Below, piece after piece: positions 18,348 to 27,066 of a stretch of 64,000 nt of DNA. Origin of the DNA: Planctomycetota bacterium (GTDB lineage Bacteria > Planctomycetota > Phycisphaerae > Phycisphaerales > UBA1924). Positions within the stretch are counted from its first letter, which is position 1. Every line of letters starts with the position of its first letter. The translations under genes were made by a program, and so were the position numbers. Where the stretch lies: contig JACTNA010000014.1 of the NCBI GenBank assembly GCA_014584315.1, forward strand, positions 1 to 64,000. The letters run 5' to 3'. The notes beneath the pieces are model-generated. The model saw only the letters and a program-made list of their open reading frames with translations, did not search any database and was not told the origin of the DNA.

Positions 18348-18434
18348 CGTGTATCGACCCGCGCCGCCCGGTGAACGCAGATTCCGCGCCGCCGCCCCCC
18401 GCTGGCCCGAATCCCCACGCCCGCCCGATACACG
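18348..18434. promoter_or_regulatory. Back-to-back -10-like boxes in a divergent intergenic region
   Basis: On the minus strand TACACG (18348-18353) lies 4 nt before the ATG at 18343. On the plus strand TACACG (18429-18434) lies 5 nt before the ATG at 18440. Both sites read GATACACGCCC(C)CG directly before ATG, a near-identical mirror pair. This suggests two divergent, leaderless promoters in 96 bp. Confidence 0.5.
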
Positions 18435-18439
18435 CCCCG

Positions 18440-20095
18440 ATGCGCGACACCACGCCCCGCCTTTCCCCCCGCCCCGCCGACAAGGTCCTCACCCGCGACG
18501 ACCTGCTCGCGCGCCGCCAGGCGCTCCGCGCCGCCGGACGCCGACTCGTCCACTGCCACGGCTGCTTCGACATCGTGCACCCCGGGCACGTGCGCCACCT
18601 CCGCTCCGCCCGAGCGCTCGGCGACGTGCTGCTCGTCTCCATCACCGGCGACTCGGGCGTCGCCAAGGGCGCGGCCCGCCCGCTCATCCCGCAGGAACTC
18701 CGCGCCGAGAACCTCGCCGAACTCGACTGCGTGGACTGGGTCTACATCGACCCGCACCCCAGCGCCGAACCCCTCCTCGCCGCCGTCCAGCCGGACGTCT
18801 ACGTCAAGGGACGCGAGTACGAGTTCAACGACGACCCCCGCTTCCGCGCCGAACGCGACGCCGTCGAGCGCGCCGGCGGACGCGTCGTCTTCACCTCCGG
18901 CGACGTGGTCTTCAGTTCCACAGCCCTCATCGAGGCGCTCTCGGCCTCGGCCGACCCCTTCCAGGGACGCCTCGCCCAACTCGCCGCACGACCCGAACTC
19001 GAGGTCGCCGCGCTCACCGGCCACATGTCCGGCTGGCGCGACAAACGCCTCGTCGTCGTGGGCGAGACGATCATCGATACCTACATCTTCTGCGACCGCC
19101 CCGAAGTCGCCGGGGAAAGCCCGGTGATGACGCTCCGCCCCGTCGAACGCCGCACCTACGACGGCGGTGCGGCCGTCATCGCCCGCCACGCCGCAGCCCT
19201 CGGCGCACGGCCCACGCTCGTCACCACCCTGCCGCGAGACAACCCGACCGCGCAAGAACTGCGCCTCCGCCTGCAAGCGGAAGGCATCGAAGTCCGCGCG
19301 ATCGACGCCGACGCGCCCATCGCCGAGAAGCAGCGGTTTCTCGTCGGCGCGCAGAAGGTCATGAAACTCGACCTCGTGCCGCAGCCCACGCTCGACGCCG
19401 GGCGCCACGACGCGCTGCTCAACCTCGCCCGCGAAGCCGCCGCCGAATCGGGCGGCTGCGACGCGGCGATCATCGCCGACTTCGGCCTCGGCCTGCTCAC
19501 GCCCCCGATGGTCCGGAAACTGTGCCGCACCCTCCGGCCGCTCGCGGGCGTGCTCGCCGGCGACGTGAGCGGACGCCGACACGCGCTGCGCTCCATGCGC
19601 CGCCTCGACCTCGCCTGCCCGAGCGAGGTCGAACTCCGCGACGCCTACGCCCTGCACGACGAGGGCCTGCCCGTCGCGGCGTGGCGGCTGCTCCAGGAAA
19701 CGCGCACCCGCGCCGCCATCGTCACCATGGGGCCGGAAGGCCTGATCGCCTTCGACCGCCTCCCAGACGCCGAGACGCCCGGCGGCGACCCCTACCGCCC
19801 ACGCGTCCGCGGCGAGCACGTCCCCGCCATGACGCCGCACGCCACCGACGCCCTCGGGTGCGGCGACGCGCTCCTCACCACCGCGACGCTCGCGCTGTGC
19901 GCCGGCGCGCCGCTCGTCGGCGCGGCGTTCCTCGGCTCCGCCGCCGCAGCCGTCCACGCCCAGCGCCTCGGGAACCCCCCCCTCGCTCTCGCCGACCTGC
20001 GCCAAACCGTCACCAGACTCCTCGCGGCACGCCTCGCCTGGGCGGGCACGGACGCCGTCCGCGTCGTCACCGCCCGTGTCCGCGCGGCGTCGTGA
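18440..20095 (+). CDS. Bifunctional heptose-type nucleotidyltransferase/PfkB kinase, domain order reversed relative to HldE
   Basis: 551 aa. The N-terminal domain (about 1-170) is a RfaE2-type nucleotidyltransferase: VHCHGCFDIVHPGHVRHL (GCFDIVHPGH at 41-50), VYVKGREYE and GRVVFTSGDVVFSST. The C-terminal domain (from about 201) is a PfkB/ribokinase: RLVVVGETIIDTYIFCD, GGAAVIARHAAALGA, LDLACPSEVELRDA, TMGPEGLIAFD, and the anion-hole loop as DALGCGDALL (catalytic D476; Cys replaces the usual Ala of GAGD). E. coli HldE has the kinase first. The likely role is activation of a heptose phosphate or related sugar for the surrounding glycan genes. The true substrate is inferred, not seen. Confidence 0.82.
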   Translation: MRDTTPRLSPRPADKVLTRDDLLARRQALRAAGRRLVHCHGCFDIVHPGHVRHLRSARALGDVLLVSITGDSGVAKGAARPLIPQELRAENLAELDCVDWVYIDPHPSAEPLLAAVQPDVYVKGREYEFNDDPRFRAERDAVERAGGRVVFTSGDVVFSSTALIEALSASADPFQGRLAQLAARPELEVAALTGHMSGWRDKRLVVVGETIIDTYIFCDRPEVAGESPVMTLRPVERRTYDGGAAVIARHAAALGARPTLVTTLPRDNPTAQELRLRLQAEGIEVRAIDADAPIAEKQRFLVGAQKVMKLDLVPQPTLDAGRHDALLNLAREAAAESGGCDAAIIADFGLGLLTPPMVRKLCRTLRPLAGVLAGDVSGRRHALRSMRRLDLACPSEVELRDAYALHDEGLPVAAWRLLQETRTRAAIVTMGPEGLIAFDRLPDAETPGGDPYRPRVRGEHVPAMTPHATDALGCGDALLTTATLALCAGAPLVGAAFLGSAAAAVHAQRLGNPPLALADLRQTVTRLLAARLAWAGTDAVRVVTARVRAAS

Positions 20096-20137
20096 AAGGA
20101 CCGATGCTGACCAAGGATGAACCCATGCCGGGCCGGT

Positions 20138-20251
20138 GGCACAGGCGTCCCGCCTGTGCCGTGCCGCCGAGATCGGCTCGGCGATCTCGGTGCGCTCCGC
20201 ACACGACCGGCACGCGCCGCACCGACATCGGCTCAAAGCAGCCGATGTCGG
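20138..20251. repeat. Array of three perfect hairpins
   Basis: Hairpin A, 20138-20160, pairs GGCACAGGCG with CGCCTGTGCC around TCC. Hairpin B, 20167-20190, pairs CCGAGATCG with CGATCTCGG around a 6-nt loop. Hairpin C, 20222-20251, pairs CCGACATCGGCT with AGCCGATGTCGG around CAAAGC. GGTGGCAC occurs beside A and C. They fill most of the gap between two glycan genes. Hairpin A has the same core (GGCG-TCY-CGCC) as the palindrome inside clpB. Confidence 0.85.
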
Positions 20252-20275
20252 TGGCACGAGACTTCGGAGCGATCC

Positions 20276-21457
20276 ATGACGCCCGACCCTGACTCCACTC
20301 CGTTACGCCGTCACTCCGTCACTCCGTCACGCTCTCTTTCCTTCGTCCTCCCCACCCGCAACCGCCACGCCCGACTCCTCGCAACGCTCGACGCGCTCGG
20401 CGCGTGCCCCCCCCCGAACGCCGGCGCCGAGGTCGTGATCGTCGATAACGACTCCGATCGGCCCGTCCGCGCGCCCCGCACCCTCGCCAACGGCCTGAGC
20501 GTCGCCGTCATCACGCGCCCGTGCAACGAGGGCGCGGCGGCCCGCAACGCCGGCGTCCGCGCCGCCTCCTCGCCCTGGATCGTCATGCTCGACGACGACT
20601 CGCACCCCGACACCGGCACGCACCTCGACGCCCTCGCCCGTTCCCTCGCCGCGCGCGACGCCGACACCGCGGCCGTCATGGGCGACATCCACCTCCCCGC
20701 GCTCGCCCGGCGCGAGTCCGGCGGGCTGCCCGAAGTCTTCGTCGGCTGCGGCGTGGCCATCCGGCGCGACGCCTTCCTCCGCGCCGGCGGCTACGACCAC
20801 CGCTTCCACTACTACGCCGAGGAGTACGACCTCGCCGCCCGCTTCATCCTCGCCGGCGCGCGCGTCGAGTTCGACCCCGCCTTCCGAGTGCAGCACCACA
20901 AGGCCGACCAGGGGCGGGACATGAACGTCATCCTCGCACGCCTCGTGCGCAACACCGCGTGGGTCACGCAGCGCTACGCCCCGGAGGGCGAACGCCGCGC
21001 CGACCTGCGCCGCATCCGCGCCCGCTACCGAGCCATCGCCCGCGCGGAGCGCGCCCAGGCCGGCTTCCTCGAAGGCCTGCGCGACCTGCGACGCTCCATC
21101 GCCTTCCAGCGGCGCACGCCGATGCCCGCGCCGCTCTGGGACCGCTTCGTCGGCCTGTCGCACGCCCGCGAGGCCCTGCACGCCGCCCACGCCGCGCGGC
21201 CCTTCCGCACCGCGAGCATCGCCGAGCCGGGTCGCAACGAGTGGGTCGTCCGCCGCGCGCTCGCCGAGATCGGCGTGCCCGTCGTCGAGCGCGACGCCGA
21301 CGTTCTGGTGATCGGCACGCTCTCGCCCGGCCCCATGCTCGACGCCGGCGACAGGCTCGCCGCGGACGGGCGGCGCGTGATCGCCCCCTGGCTGGTCCCC
21401 GGCCCGCCCGCGCCGGTCGTCCTGCCCCGAGCGGGCATCGCGAGCGCGGCCGCCTGA
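20276..21457 (+). CDS. GT2-family glycosyltransferase
   Basis: 393 aa. GT-A domain: LSFVLPTRNRHARLLATLDAL, AEVVIVDNDSDRP, the CNEGAAARNAGVRAA helix, the metal-binding region VMLDDDSHPDTG, then VGCGVAIRRDAFLRAGGYD and FHYYAEEYDLAARFILAGA with the catalytic-site Glu/Asp. After about residue 230 comes an Arg-rich helical part and a small alpha/beta tail (RNEWVVRRALAEIGVPVVERDADVLVIG) that may be a reduced version of the C-terminal domains on other transferases here. The ATG at 20276 was chosen because it begins just after the hairpin array. It follows the HldE-like gene on the same strand. Acceptor unknown. Confidence 0.85.
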   Translation: MTPDPDSTPLRRHSVTPSRSLSFVLPTRNRHARLLATLDALGACPPPNAGAEVVIVDNDSDRPVRAPRTLANGLSVAVITRPCNEGAAARNAGVRAASSPWIVMLDDDSHPDTGTHLDALARSLAARDADTAAVMGDIHLPALARRESGGLPEVFVGCGVAIRRDAFLRAGGYDHRFHYYAEEYDLAARFILAGARVEFDPAFRVQHHKADQGRDMNVILARLVRNTAWVTQRYAPEGERRADLRRIRARYRAIARAERAQAGFLEGLRDLRRSIAFQRRTPMPAPLWDRFVGLSHAREALHAAHAARPFRTASIAEPGRNEWVVRRALAEIGVPVVERDADVLVIGTLSPGPMLDAGDRLAADGRRVIAPWLVPGPPAPVVLPRAGIASAAA

Positions 21458-21490
21458 CCCTCGGTGTACCATGCGCCCGGAGGTCGCGCG

Positions 21491-22138
21491 ATGGCCGTCG
21501 AGGACGTCTACGTCCGGACGCCGGACGCCGAACTGCCGGGGCTGCTGACCGTCCCCGACGGCGCGGGCGCGCTCGTGATCTTCGCGCACGGCAGCGGCAG
21601 CTCGCGCCTCAGCCCGCGCAACGCCGCCGTCGCGGGCACGCTCAACGACGCCGGCCTCGCCACGCTGCTCTTCGACCTGCTCACCCCCGCCGAGGCCGAG
21701 CACCGCCGCCTCGTCTTCGACGTGGGCCTGCTCGCGCTCCGCCTGCGCGGCGCGATCGACTGGGCGCGCTGGCTGCGCCTCACCGCCACGCTCCCCGTCG
21801 GCCTCTTCGGCGCGAGCACCGGCGCGGCCGCCGCCCTCATCGCCGCCGCCGAGGAGCGCCGCGTCGGCGCGGTCGTCTCGCGCGGAGGGCGCCCGGACCT
21901 CGCGGGACACGCCCTGGCGCGCGTCCGCGCCCCCACGCTCCTCATCGTCGGCTCGCTCGACGACGCCTGCATCCCGCTCAACCAGATCGCCCACGCCGCG
22001 CTCCACTGCGAGAAGCGCCTCGAAATCGTCCCCGGCGCGACGCACCTCTTCGACGAGCCGGGCACGATCGAGACCGTCGCCGCGCTCGCGCGCGACTGGT
22101 TCACAAGCCACCTCGTGCGCGCCGGGGAGGCGGGCTGA
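21491..22138 (+). CDS. Alpha/beta hydrolase (dienelactone hydrolase-like)
   Basis: 215 aa. The ATG at 21491 has GGAGGT upstream at ribosome-binding distance. Motifs: LVIFAHGSGSSRLSPRN (oxyanion region), LPVGLFGASTGAAAALIAAA (the nucleophile elbow G-x-S-x-G as GASTG), LLIVGSLDDACIPLN (acid Asp) and GATHLFDEPG (catalytic His). The Ser-Asp-His triad is therefore complete. The gene overlaps the downstream phosphoribosyltransferase by one base (TGATG). This pair, hydrolase plus phosphoribosyltransferase, occurs next to each other or fused in many bacteria. The natural substrate is not known. Confidence 0.85.
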   Translation: MAVEDVYVRTPDAELPGLLTVPDGAGALVIFAHGSGSSRLSPRNAAVAGTLNDAGLATLLFDLLTPAEAEHRRLVFDVGLLALRLRGAIDWARWLRLTATLPVGLFGASTGAAAALIAAAEERRVGAVVSRGGRPDLAGHALARVRAPTLLIVGSLDDACIPLNQIAHAALHCEKRLEIVPGATHLFDEPGTIETVAALARDWFTSHLVRAGEAG

Positions 22139-22797
22139 TGCGCTTCCGGGACCGACGCGACGCCGGCCGCACGCTCGCCCGCGAACTCGACCGTTTCGCC
22201 GCCGAAGCGCCGGTCGTCCTCGCCCTCCCGCGCGGGGGCGTCGTGGTCGGCGCGGAGATCGCCGCCGCGCTCCGCGCGCCCCTGGACGCCGTCGTCGTCC
22301 GCAAAATCCCCGCCCCGCGCTCCCCCGAACTCGCCCTCGGCGCGGTCTGCGAGACGGGCGGCGAGCAGGTCCACCTCGACCCGCGCACCGTGCGCGAAAC
22401 GGGCGCGCCCGACGAGTATCTCCGCGCCGAATCGCGCCGCCAACTCGACGAAGTGCGACGACGCGAGGCCCTCTACCGCGCCGGACGCCCGCCCGTGCCC
22501 ATCGCGGGCCGCACCGTCATCGTGGTCGACGACGGCGTCGCCACCGGCTCGACCGCGCTCGTCGCGCTGCGCGCCGCGCGCCGCGCCGGCGCGGCCCGTG
22601 TCGTCCTCGCCGTCCCCGTCGCCTCGCCCGATGCCGTCCGCGCCCTCGCCCGCGAAGCCGACGATGTCGTCGCGCTCGCGACCCCGCCCGACTTCTTCGC
22701 CGTCGGACAGTTCTACGACGACTTCGCCCAGACCACCGACGACGAGGTCGTCCGCCTGCTCGCCGAGGCGGGCGGGCGCGCCGCCCCGCCCGCCTGA
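22138..22797 (+). CDS. Phosphoribosyltransferase-family protein
   Basis: 219 aa. The PRPP-binding loop is TVIVVDDGVATGSTALVAL (about 124-142), with the paired acidic residues and TGST turn of type I phosphoribosyltransferases. The N-terminal VVLALPRGGVVVGAEIAAAL and VVVRKIPAPRSPELALGAV segments are typical of the stand-alone family linked to dienelactone-hydrolase-like partners. It is translationally coupled to the hydrolase (TGATG). Base specificity is unclear; annotation as a known nucleotide-salvage enzyme would go beyond the evidence. Confidence 0.88.
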   Translation: MRFRDRRDAGRTLARELDRFAAEAPVVLALPRGGVVVGAEIAAALRAPLDAVVVRKIPAPRSPELALGAVCETGGEQVHLDPRTVRETGAPDEYLRAESRRQLDEVRRREALYRAGRPPVPIAGRTVIVVDDGVATGSTALVALRAARRAGAARVVLAVPVASPDAVRALAREADDVVALATPPDFFAVGQFYDDFAQTTDDEVVRLLAEAGGRAAPPA

Positions 22798-22859
22798 CCC
22801 ATCGCCGTCCCCACCGCACGCTACCCTTGGCCCCACCCCATCCGAGGAGGCGTTCCCCG

Positions 22860-25016
22860 GTGAGCAGGTCGGCGGCCATCGCACTGATCGGACTCGGCGC
22901 GGTCGCCGCGCACGCGCCCGCCCAGGACGCACGCCCCGCCGTCCGGATCGCACGCACCGACGCGCCGCCGACCATCGACGCCCTGCTCGACGACGCATGT
23001 TGGGCCGACGCCCCCCTCATCGACGCCTTCACCCAGGTCGAGCCGAACGAGGGCGCGCCGCCGAGCCAGCGGACCGAAGTCCGCCTCCTCTTCGACGCCG
23101 ACCACCTCTTCATCGCGATCCGATGCCTCGACGACAACGCCGACGCGATCGTCGCACGCTCCATGACCCGCGACGCCGCGCACGACTCCGACGACCGCGT
23201 CACGATCGTCATCGACACCTTCGCCGATCGGCGCGCGGGCTACGTCTTCGTCGTCTCCGCGGCGGGCGGCAAGCGCGACGGCCTGATCGAGAAGGGCCGC
23301 ACCCGCTGGGAGTGGGACGGCCTCTGGGACGCCCGCACCGCCGTCGACGAGCACGGCTGGACCGCCGAGATCGCCATCCCGACCAGGACCCTCTCCTTCG
23401 ACCCGGCCGCGCCCGCCTGGGGCTTCAACGCCGAGCGCGTCATCCGCCGCACCAACGAGGTCGTCCGCTGGGCATCGCCGCGCCGCGACACGCCCGTCAC
23501 CCAGACCGGCGGCGCGGGCGAGATCGCCGGCCTTGAAGGGCTGCACCAGGGCCTCGGCCTCACCGTCCGCCCCTTCCTCACCGCCCGCGCGAACATCGAC
23601 AACGACGACATGGACTTCGAGCCGGGCCTCGACCTCTTCTACAAACTCAACCCCTCCACGACCTTCGCCCTCACGCTCAACACCGACTTCGCCGAGGCCG
23701 AGGTGGACGAACGCCGGGTCAATCTCACGCGCTTCCCCCTCTTCTTCCCCGAGAAGCGCGCCTTCTTCCTCGAAGACGCCGGCGTCTTCGAGTTCGGCGG
23801 CATCAACCGCTCGCCGCGCCCCTTCCACTCGCGCCGCATCGGCATCGTCGCCGGCGAGCAGAAGGACATCCTCGCCGGCGCACGGCTCACGGGCCGCTCC
23901 GGCCCCGCACGCTTCGGCCTGCTCGACGTGCAGATGCAGGAGGACGACGCCCTCGGCGAGAAGAACCTCGGCGTCGCTCGCTTCACCTACGACGTCCTCG
24001 ACGAGTCCAGCGTCGGCGTCATCGCGACGAACGGCGATCCCACGCGACGCGGCTCCAACCAACTCGTCGGCGCGGACTTCAACTTCCGCGACGCCGACGC
24101 CCTCGGCGGCGCGGTCGAGGCCAGCCTCTGGATCATGGCCACCCACGACGACCCCACCGGCGCGGAGGCCGAAAACGGCGACCCCGTCGCCTTCGGCGGG
24201 CGACTCTCCTGGAACGCCGACCCCTGGTCCTTCTTCACCTTCGCCGATTACGTCGGCTACGACTTCCGACCCGCCCTCGGCTTCGTCGCCCGCCCCGGCA
24301 CGCGCGAGCACGTCGCCAACCTCGCCTACCGCTGGCGCCCCGAGGACCACGGCCTCGCCCCGAGCGACATCGTCCGCCACGTCGAACTCGGCGCGGGCGC
24401 GACCGTCTTCACCGAACTCGCGGGCGACATCCAGACCGCGGACCTCGAACTTCCCGAGATCGTCCTCGTCACCCGCAGCGACGACAGCATCGGCGTCGTC
24501 GCCCTCGTCAGCCGCGACGCCCTCGACGAGCCGTTCGAGATCGTCCCCGGCGTCGTCGTGCCGACCGAGACCTACGACACCACCGGCCTGCGCGTCGGCG
24601 GCGCGACATCCACCGCCCGCCCCGTCTCCGTCGAGGCGTCGTACACCCACCGCGGCTTCTACACCGGACACCGCGACGACTCCTTCGCCCGCATCGAGGT
24701 CCGCCCCAACGCCGTCGTCAGCGCGTCGGCCGAGTACGAGCACAGCGAGGTATCGCTCGTCGAAGGCTCGTTCATCGTCCGCATCGCGCGCCTCCGAGGC
24801 CGGCTCCAGTTCACCCCGGAACTCAGCTGGGACGCCACGCTCCAGTGGGACAACCAGTCCGACCAGGCCGGCCTCAACACGCGCATCCGATGGGAGATCA
24901 GGCCCGGGCAGGAACTCTTCGTCGTCTACAACGAGGGCTTCGACACCGCCGACGGCGAGTTCCACTCCGCCTCGCGCGAGGCCACCGTCAAACTCGGCAT
25001 GACCTTCCGATTCTGA
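22860..25016 (+). CDS. DUF5916-type outer-membrane protein with CBM9-like N-terminal domain
   Basis: 718 aa. I chose the GTG at 22860 because GGAGG is at 22846-22850 and the product then has a signal peptide (cleavage near AHAPAQ). Residues about 30-225 match the CBM9-like fold (PTIDALLDDACWADAPLIDAF, EVRLLFDADHLFIAIRC, GWTAEIAIPTRTLSF). The rest is a long beta-barrel-like region with the hallmark RFPLFFPEKRAFFLEDAGVF and a C-terminal strand ending in Phe (KLGMTFRF), as in outer-membrane barrels. Such proteins are common in Gram-negative bacteria but their substrate is unknown; binding or uptake of glycans is only a guess from the fold. Confidence 0.84.
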   Translation: MSRSAAIALIGLGAVAAHAPAQDARPAVRIARTDAPPTIDALLDDACWADAPLIDAFTQVEPNEGAPPSQRTEVRLLFDADHLFIAIRCLDDNADAIVARSMTRDAAHDSDDRVTIVIDTFADRRAGYVFVVSAAGGKRDGLIEKGRTRWEWDGLWDARTAVDEHGWTAEIAIPTRTLSFDPAAPAWGFNAERVIRRTNEVVRWASPRRDTPVTQTGGAGEIAGLEGLHQGLGLTVRPFLTARANIDNDDMDFEPGLDLFYKLNPSTTFALTLNTDFAEAEVDERRVNLTRFPLFFPEKRAFFLEDAGVFEFGGINRSPRPFHSRRIGIVAGEQKDILAGARLTGRSGPARFGLLDVQMQEDDALGEKNLGVARFTYDVLDESSVGVIATNGDPTRRGSNQLVGADFNFRDADALGGAVEASLWIMATHDDPTGAEAENGDPVAFGGRLSWNADPWSFFTFADYVGYDFRPALGFVARPGTREHVANLAYRWRPEDHGLAPSDIVRHVELGAGATVFTELAGDIQTADLELPEIVLVTRSDDSIGVVALVSRDALDEPFEIVPGVVVPTETYDTTGLRVGGATSTARPVSVEASYTHRGFYTGHRDDSFARIEVRPNAVVSASAEYEHSEVSLVEGSFIVRIARLRGRLQFTPELSWDATLQWDNQSDQAGLNTRIRWEIRPGQELFVVYNEGFDTADGEFHSASREATVKLGMTFRF

Positions 25017-25116
25017 GCCGCGGCACGCCCGAATCTTCACGATTCGACAACTCGACCGGCCCGCGTCCGGGCCGCCCCGCCACACTACCATCACGCCGCA
25101 CGAGAGAGGACCGCCC

Positions 25117-26205
25117 ATGCCGACAGCCCTCCGCACCGCCGCGCGTGCGCTCGCCTTCGTTCTCGCCGTCGCGGTCGGCGTGCGCGCCGCCGCCGCCCGG
25201 GACGACGTCCGCGCCTTCGACCACGTCATCATCATCTCCGTGGACGGCCTGCGCAGCGACGCTCTCCTCGCGCTCACGCCGCGGCAGGCGCCCGCGCTCC
25301 ACCGCCTCATGGCCGGATCGAGCACGCTCAACGCACGCACCGACCCCGACTACACCATCACCCTCCCCAACCACACCGCCATGCTCACCGGCCGCCCCAC
25401 CTCGGGCGAGCGCGGCCACGGCTGGACCGACAACGACGACCCCCCCCCGGGCGAGAACCTGCACACCCGAAGGGGCCAGTACGTCGCCGGCGTCTTCGAT
25501 GTCGCCGCGCAGCACGGCGTCCGCACCGCCCTCGTCGCCAACAAATCCAAGTTCATCCTCTACGCCCGCAGTTGGGGCGCGGGCGACGCCCGGGACGCCA
25601 CGCCCGGCGCGGACCACACCCGCGCCCGCGCGACGCTCGAACACTACAGCCGCTCAAAGACCATCGACGCCGTCTGCGACGACGCCCTCGACTTCCTCGC
25701 CCGGCACGCCGACGAGCGGTCGCTCCTCGTCGTCCACTTCTCGCTCCCCGACGCCGTCGGGCACGACCACGGCTGGGACATGACCGAGGGCAGCCCCTAC
25801 CTCACCAGCGTCCGCGAGACCGACGCCCAGATCGCACGCCTCCTCGACGCCGCCCGCACGATCGACGCCCTCGCCGCCCGCACCGCCATCATCCTCACCG
25901 CCGACCACGGCGGGGGCGCGCCATTCAAGAGCCACCTGCGCGCGCACATGTGGATCAACTACGTCATCCCCTTCTTCGTCTGGACCGGCGACGACGCCCC
26001 GCGCGCCGACCTCTACGAACTCAACGCCGACGCACGCCGCGACCCGGGCCTCTCCCGCCCCGACGCCGACGCCGACCCGCCCCCCATCCGCAATGGCGAC
26101 GCCGCGAACCTCGCGCTCCGCCTGCTCGCCCTGCCCCCCGTGCCCGGCTCGGTCTTCGGCGCGGACCGCCCCCTCCGCGTCGCCGTGCCCGCCGACCGCC
26201 CGTAG
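25117..26205 (+). CDS. Secreted alkaline phosphatase-superfamily enzyme (nucleotide pyrophosphatase/phosphodiesterase-like)
   Basis: 362 aa with a signal peptide (FVLAVAVGVRAAAARD). Metal-site motifs of the family are present: HVIIISVDGLRSDAL (first Asp), DYTITLPNHTAMLTGRPTSG (nucleophile Thr), VVHFSLPDAVGHDHGWDM (Asp and His), and ILTADHGGGAPFKSH (Asp-His). AGAGAGG lies just upstream of the ATG. It is expected to hydrolyse phosphodiester or phosphomonoester bonds outside the cytoplasm, perhaps nucleotides or glycan phosphates. No cap domain is obvious. It is in a plus-strand run but separated by 100 bp from the preceding gene, so probably transcribed on its own (TACCAT at 25086-25091). Confidence 0.85.
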   Translation: MPTALRTAARALAFVLAVAVGVRAAAARDDVRAFDHVIIISVDGLRSDALLALTPRQAPALHRLMAGSSTLNARTDPDYTITLPNHTAMLTGRPTSGERGHGWTDNDDPPPGENLHTRRGQYVAGVFDVAAQHGVRTALVANKSKFILYARSWGAGDARDATPGADHTRARATLEHYSRSKTIDAVCDDALDFLARHADERSLLVVHFSLPDAVGHDHGWDMTEGSPYLTSVRETDAQIARLLDAARTIDALAARTAIILTADHGGGAPFKSHLRAHMWINYVIPFFVWTGDDAPRADLYELNADARRDPGLSRPDADADPPPIRNGDAANLALRLLALPPVPGSVFGADRPLRVAVPADRP

Positions 26206-26243
26206 GCTTCGCGCGGTCGCACGCCAACCCAACAGGACACGCC

Positions 26244-26612
26244 ATGACCGACCAGAGCCGCCTCGCGGAGTTCCGCGCCTTCCGCGAGAAGATGAACGCC
26301 CGCATCGTCGAGCAGAAGGACACCGTCATCAACCGCTTCTTCGCCCTCGACACCCAGGCCTACAAGCCCGGCGCCCTCGACGCCCGGACGAAGGAAATCG
26401 CGGGACTCTCGGCCTCGCTCGTCCTCCGCTGCGATGACTGCATCGCCTACCACGTCATCCGCTGCAAGGAAGAGGGCGTGAGCGACCGCGAGATCTGGGA
26501 CGTGCTCGGCATCGGCCTCATCGTCGGCGGCTCGATCGTCATCCCGCACCTCCGCCGCGCCGTCGCGTTGCTCGACGAAATCAACCGGCAAGACGCTCCA
26601 CCCGCCGAGTAG
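26244..26612 (+). CDS. Carboxymuconolactone decarboxylase-family protein (AhpD-like)
   Basis: 122 aa, the usual size. The conserved motif is LRCDDCIAYHVIRCKEEGVS: the two Cys of CxxC and the following His form the peroxidatic site in AhpD-like members. A preceding helix has DARTKEIAGLSASLVL. It probably takes part in thiol-based redox or peroxide defence in the cytoplasm rather than carboxymuconolactone chemistry, since no aromatic degradation genes are nearby. Confidence 0.88.
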   Translation: MTDQSRLAEFRAFREKMNARIVEQKDTVINRFFALDTQAYKPGALDARTKEIAGLSASLVLRCDDCIAYHVIRCKEEGVSDREIWDVLGIGLIVGGSIVIPHLRRAVALLDEINRQDAPPAE

Positions 26613-26669
26613 CGCGCTCGGAGCCGAAGCCCCGCACCGTGCGCGCGCGCATCGGGCCACCCGCCGCGA

Positions 26670-27059
26670 CTACCACAGCCAGAAGCCCGCCTCCCAGATC
26701 ACGCCCGCCCCGACCCAGGAGCCGAGCGTGAGCAGCACGGCCAGCAACCACCGCACCCAGGCCCCCAGCCGCGCCACGCGATGGCGCAGCACGATCCAGC
26801 CGAAGCACAGCGACCACTGGAGCCACCAGCCGACCTGGCAGGCGAAGTAGCCGAGTTCGGCGAACGCGCTCGAGCCGCCGGTGTAGGTGAAACTCGCCGG
26901 GTACCACGCCGAGATCGCCAGCACGATCGTCAGCCCGCCCGCGCCCACGCCGATCGCCGACCCGATCAGCCCCGCGAGAAACCACGCACGGGACTCCGGC
27001 GCCCGCGCCGCCGCCACCCGCTCGCCCCGAACGCCGACATGGAACGCCCGCGGTTGCAT
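26670..27059 (-). CDS. Small integral membrane protein
   Basis: 129 aa from the ATG at 27059. Three hydrophobic helices are visible: FLAGLIGSAIGVGAGGLTIV, ELGYFACQVGWWLQWSLCFG and WVRWLLAVLLTLGSWVGAGV. No motif identifies a function. It starts 8 bp after the end of the zinc-ribbon membrane protein on the same strand, so the two are probably one operon. Confidence 0.6.
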   Translation of the reverse strand: MQPRAFHVGVRGERVAAARAPESRAWFLAGLIGSAIGVGAGGLTIVLAISAWYPASFTYTGGSSAFAELGYFACQVGWWLQWSLCFGWIVLRHRVARLGAWVRWLLAVLLTLGSWVGAGVIWEAGFWLW

Positions 27060-27066
27060 CAACGCT

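Noticed and set aside
18344..20257. N-terminal extension of the CgeB-like gene on the minus strand
   Set aside because: It is antisense to the nucleotidyltransferase/kinase gene, which has complete catalytic motifs; the real start is at 18343.
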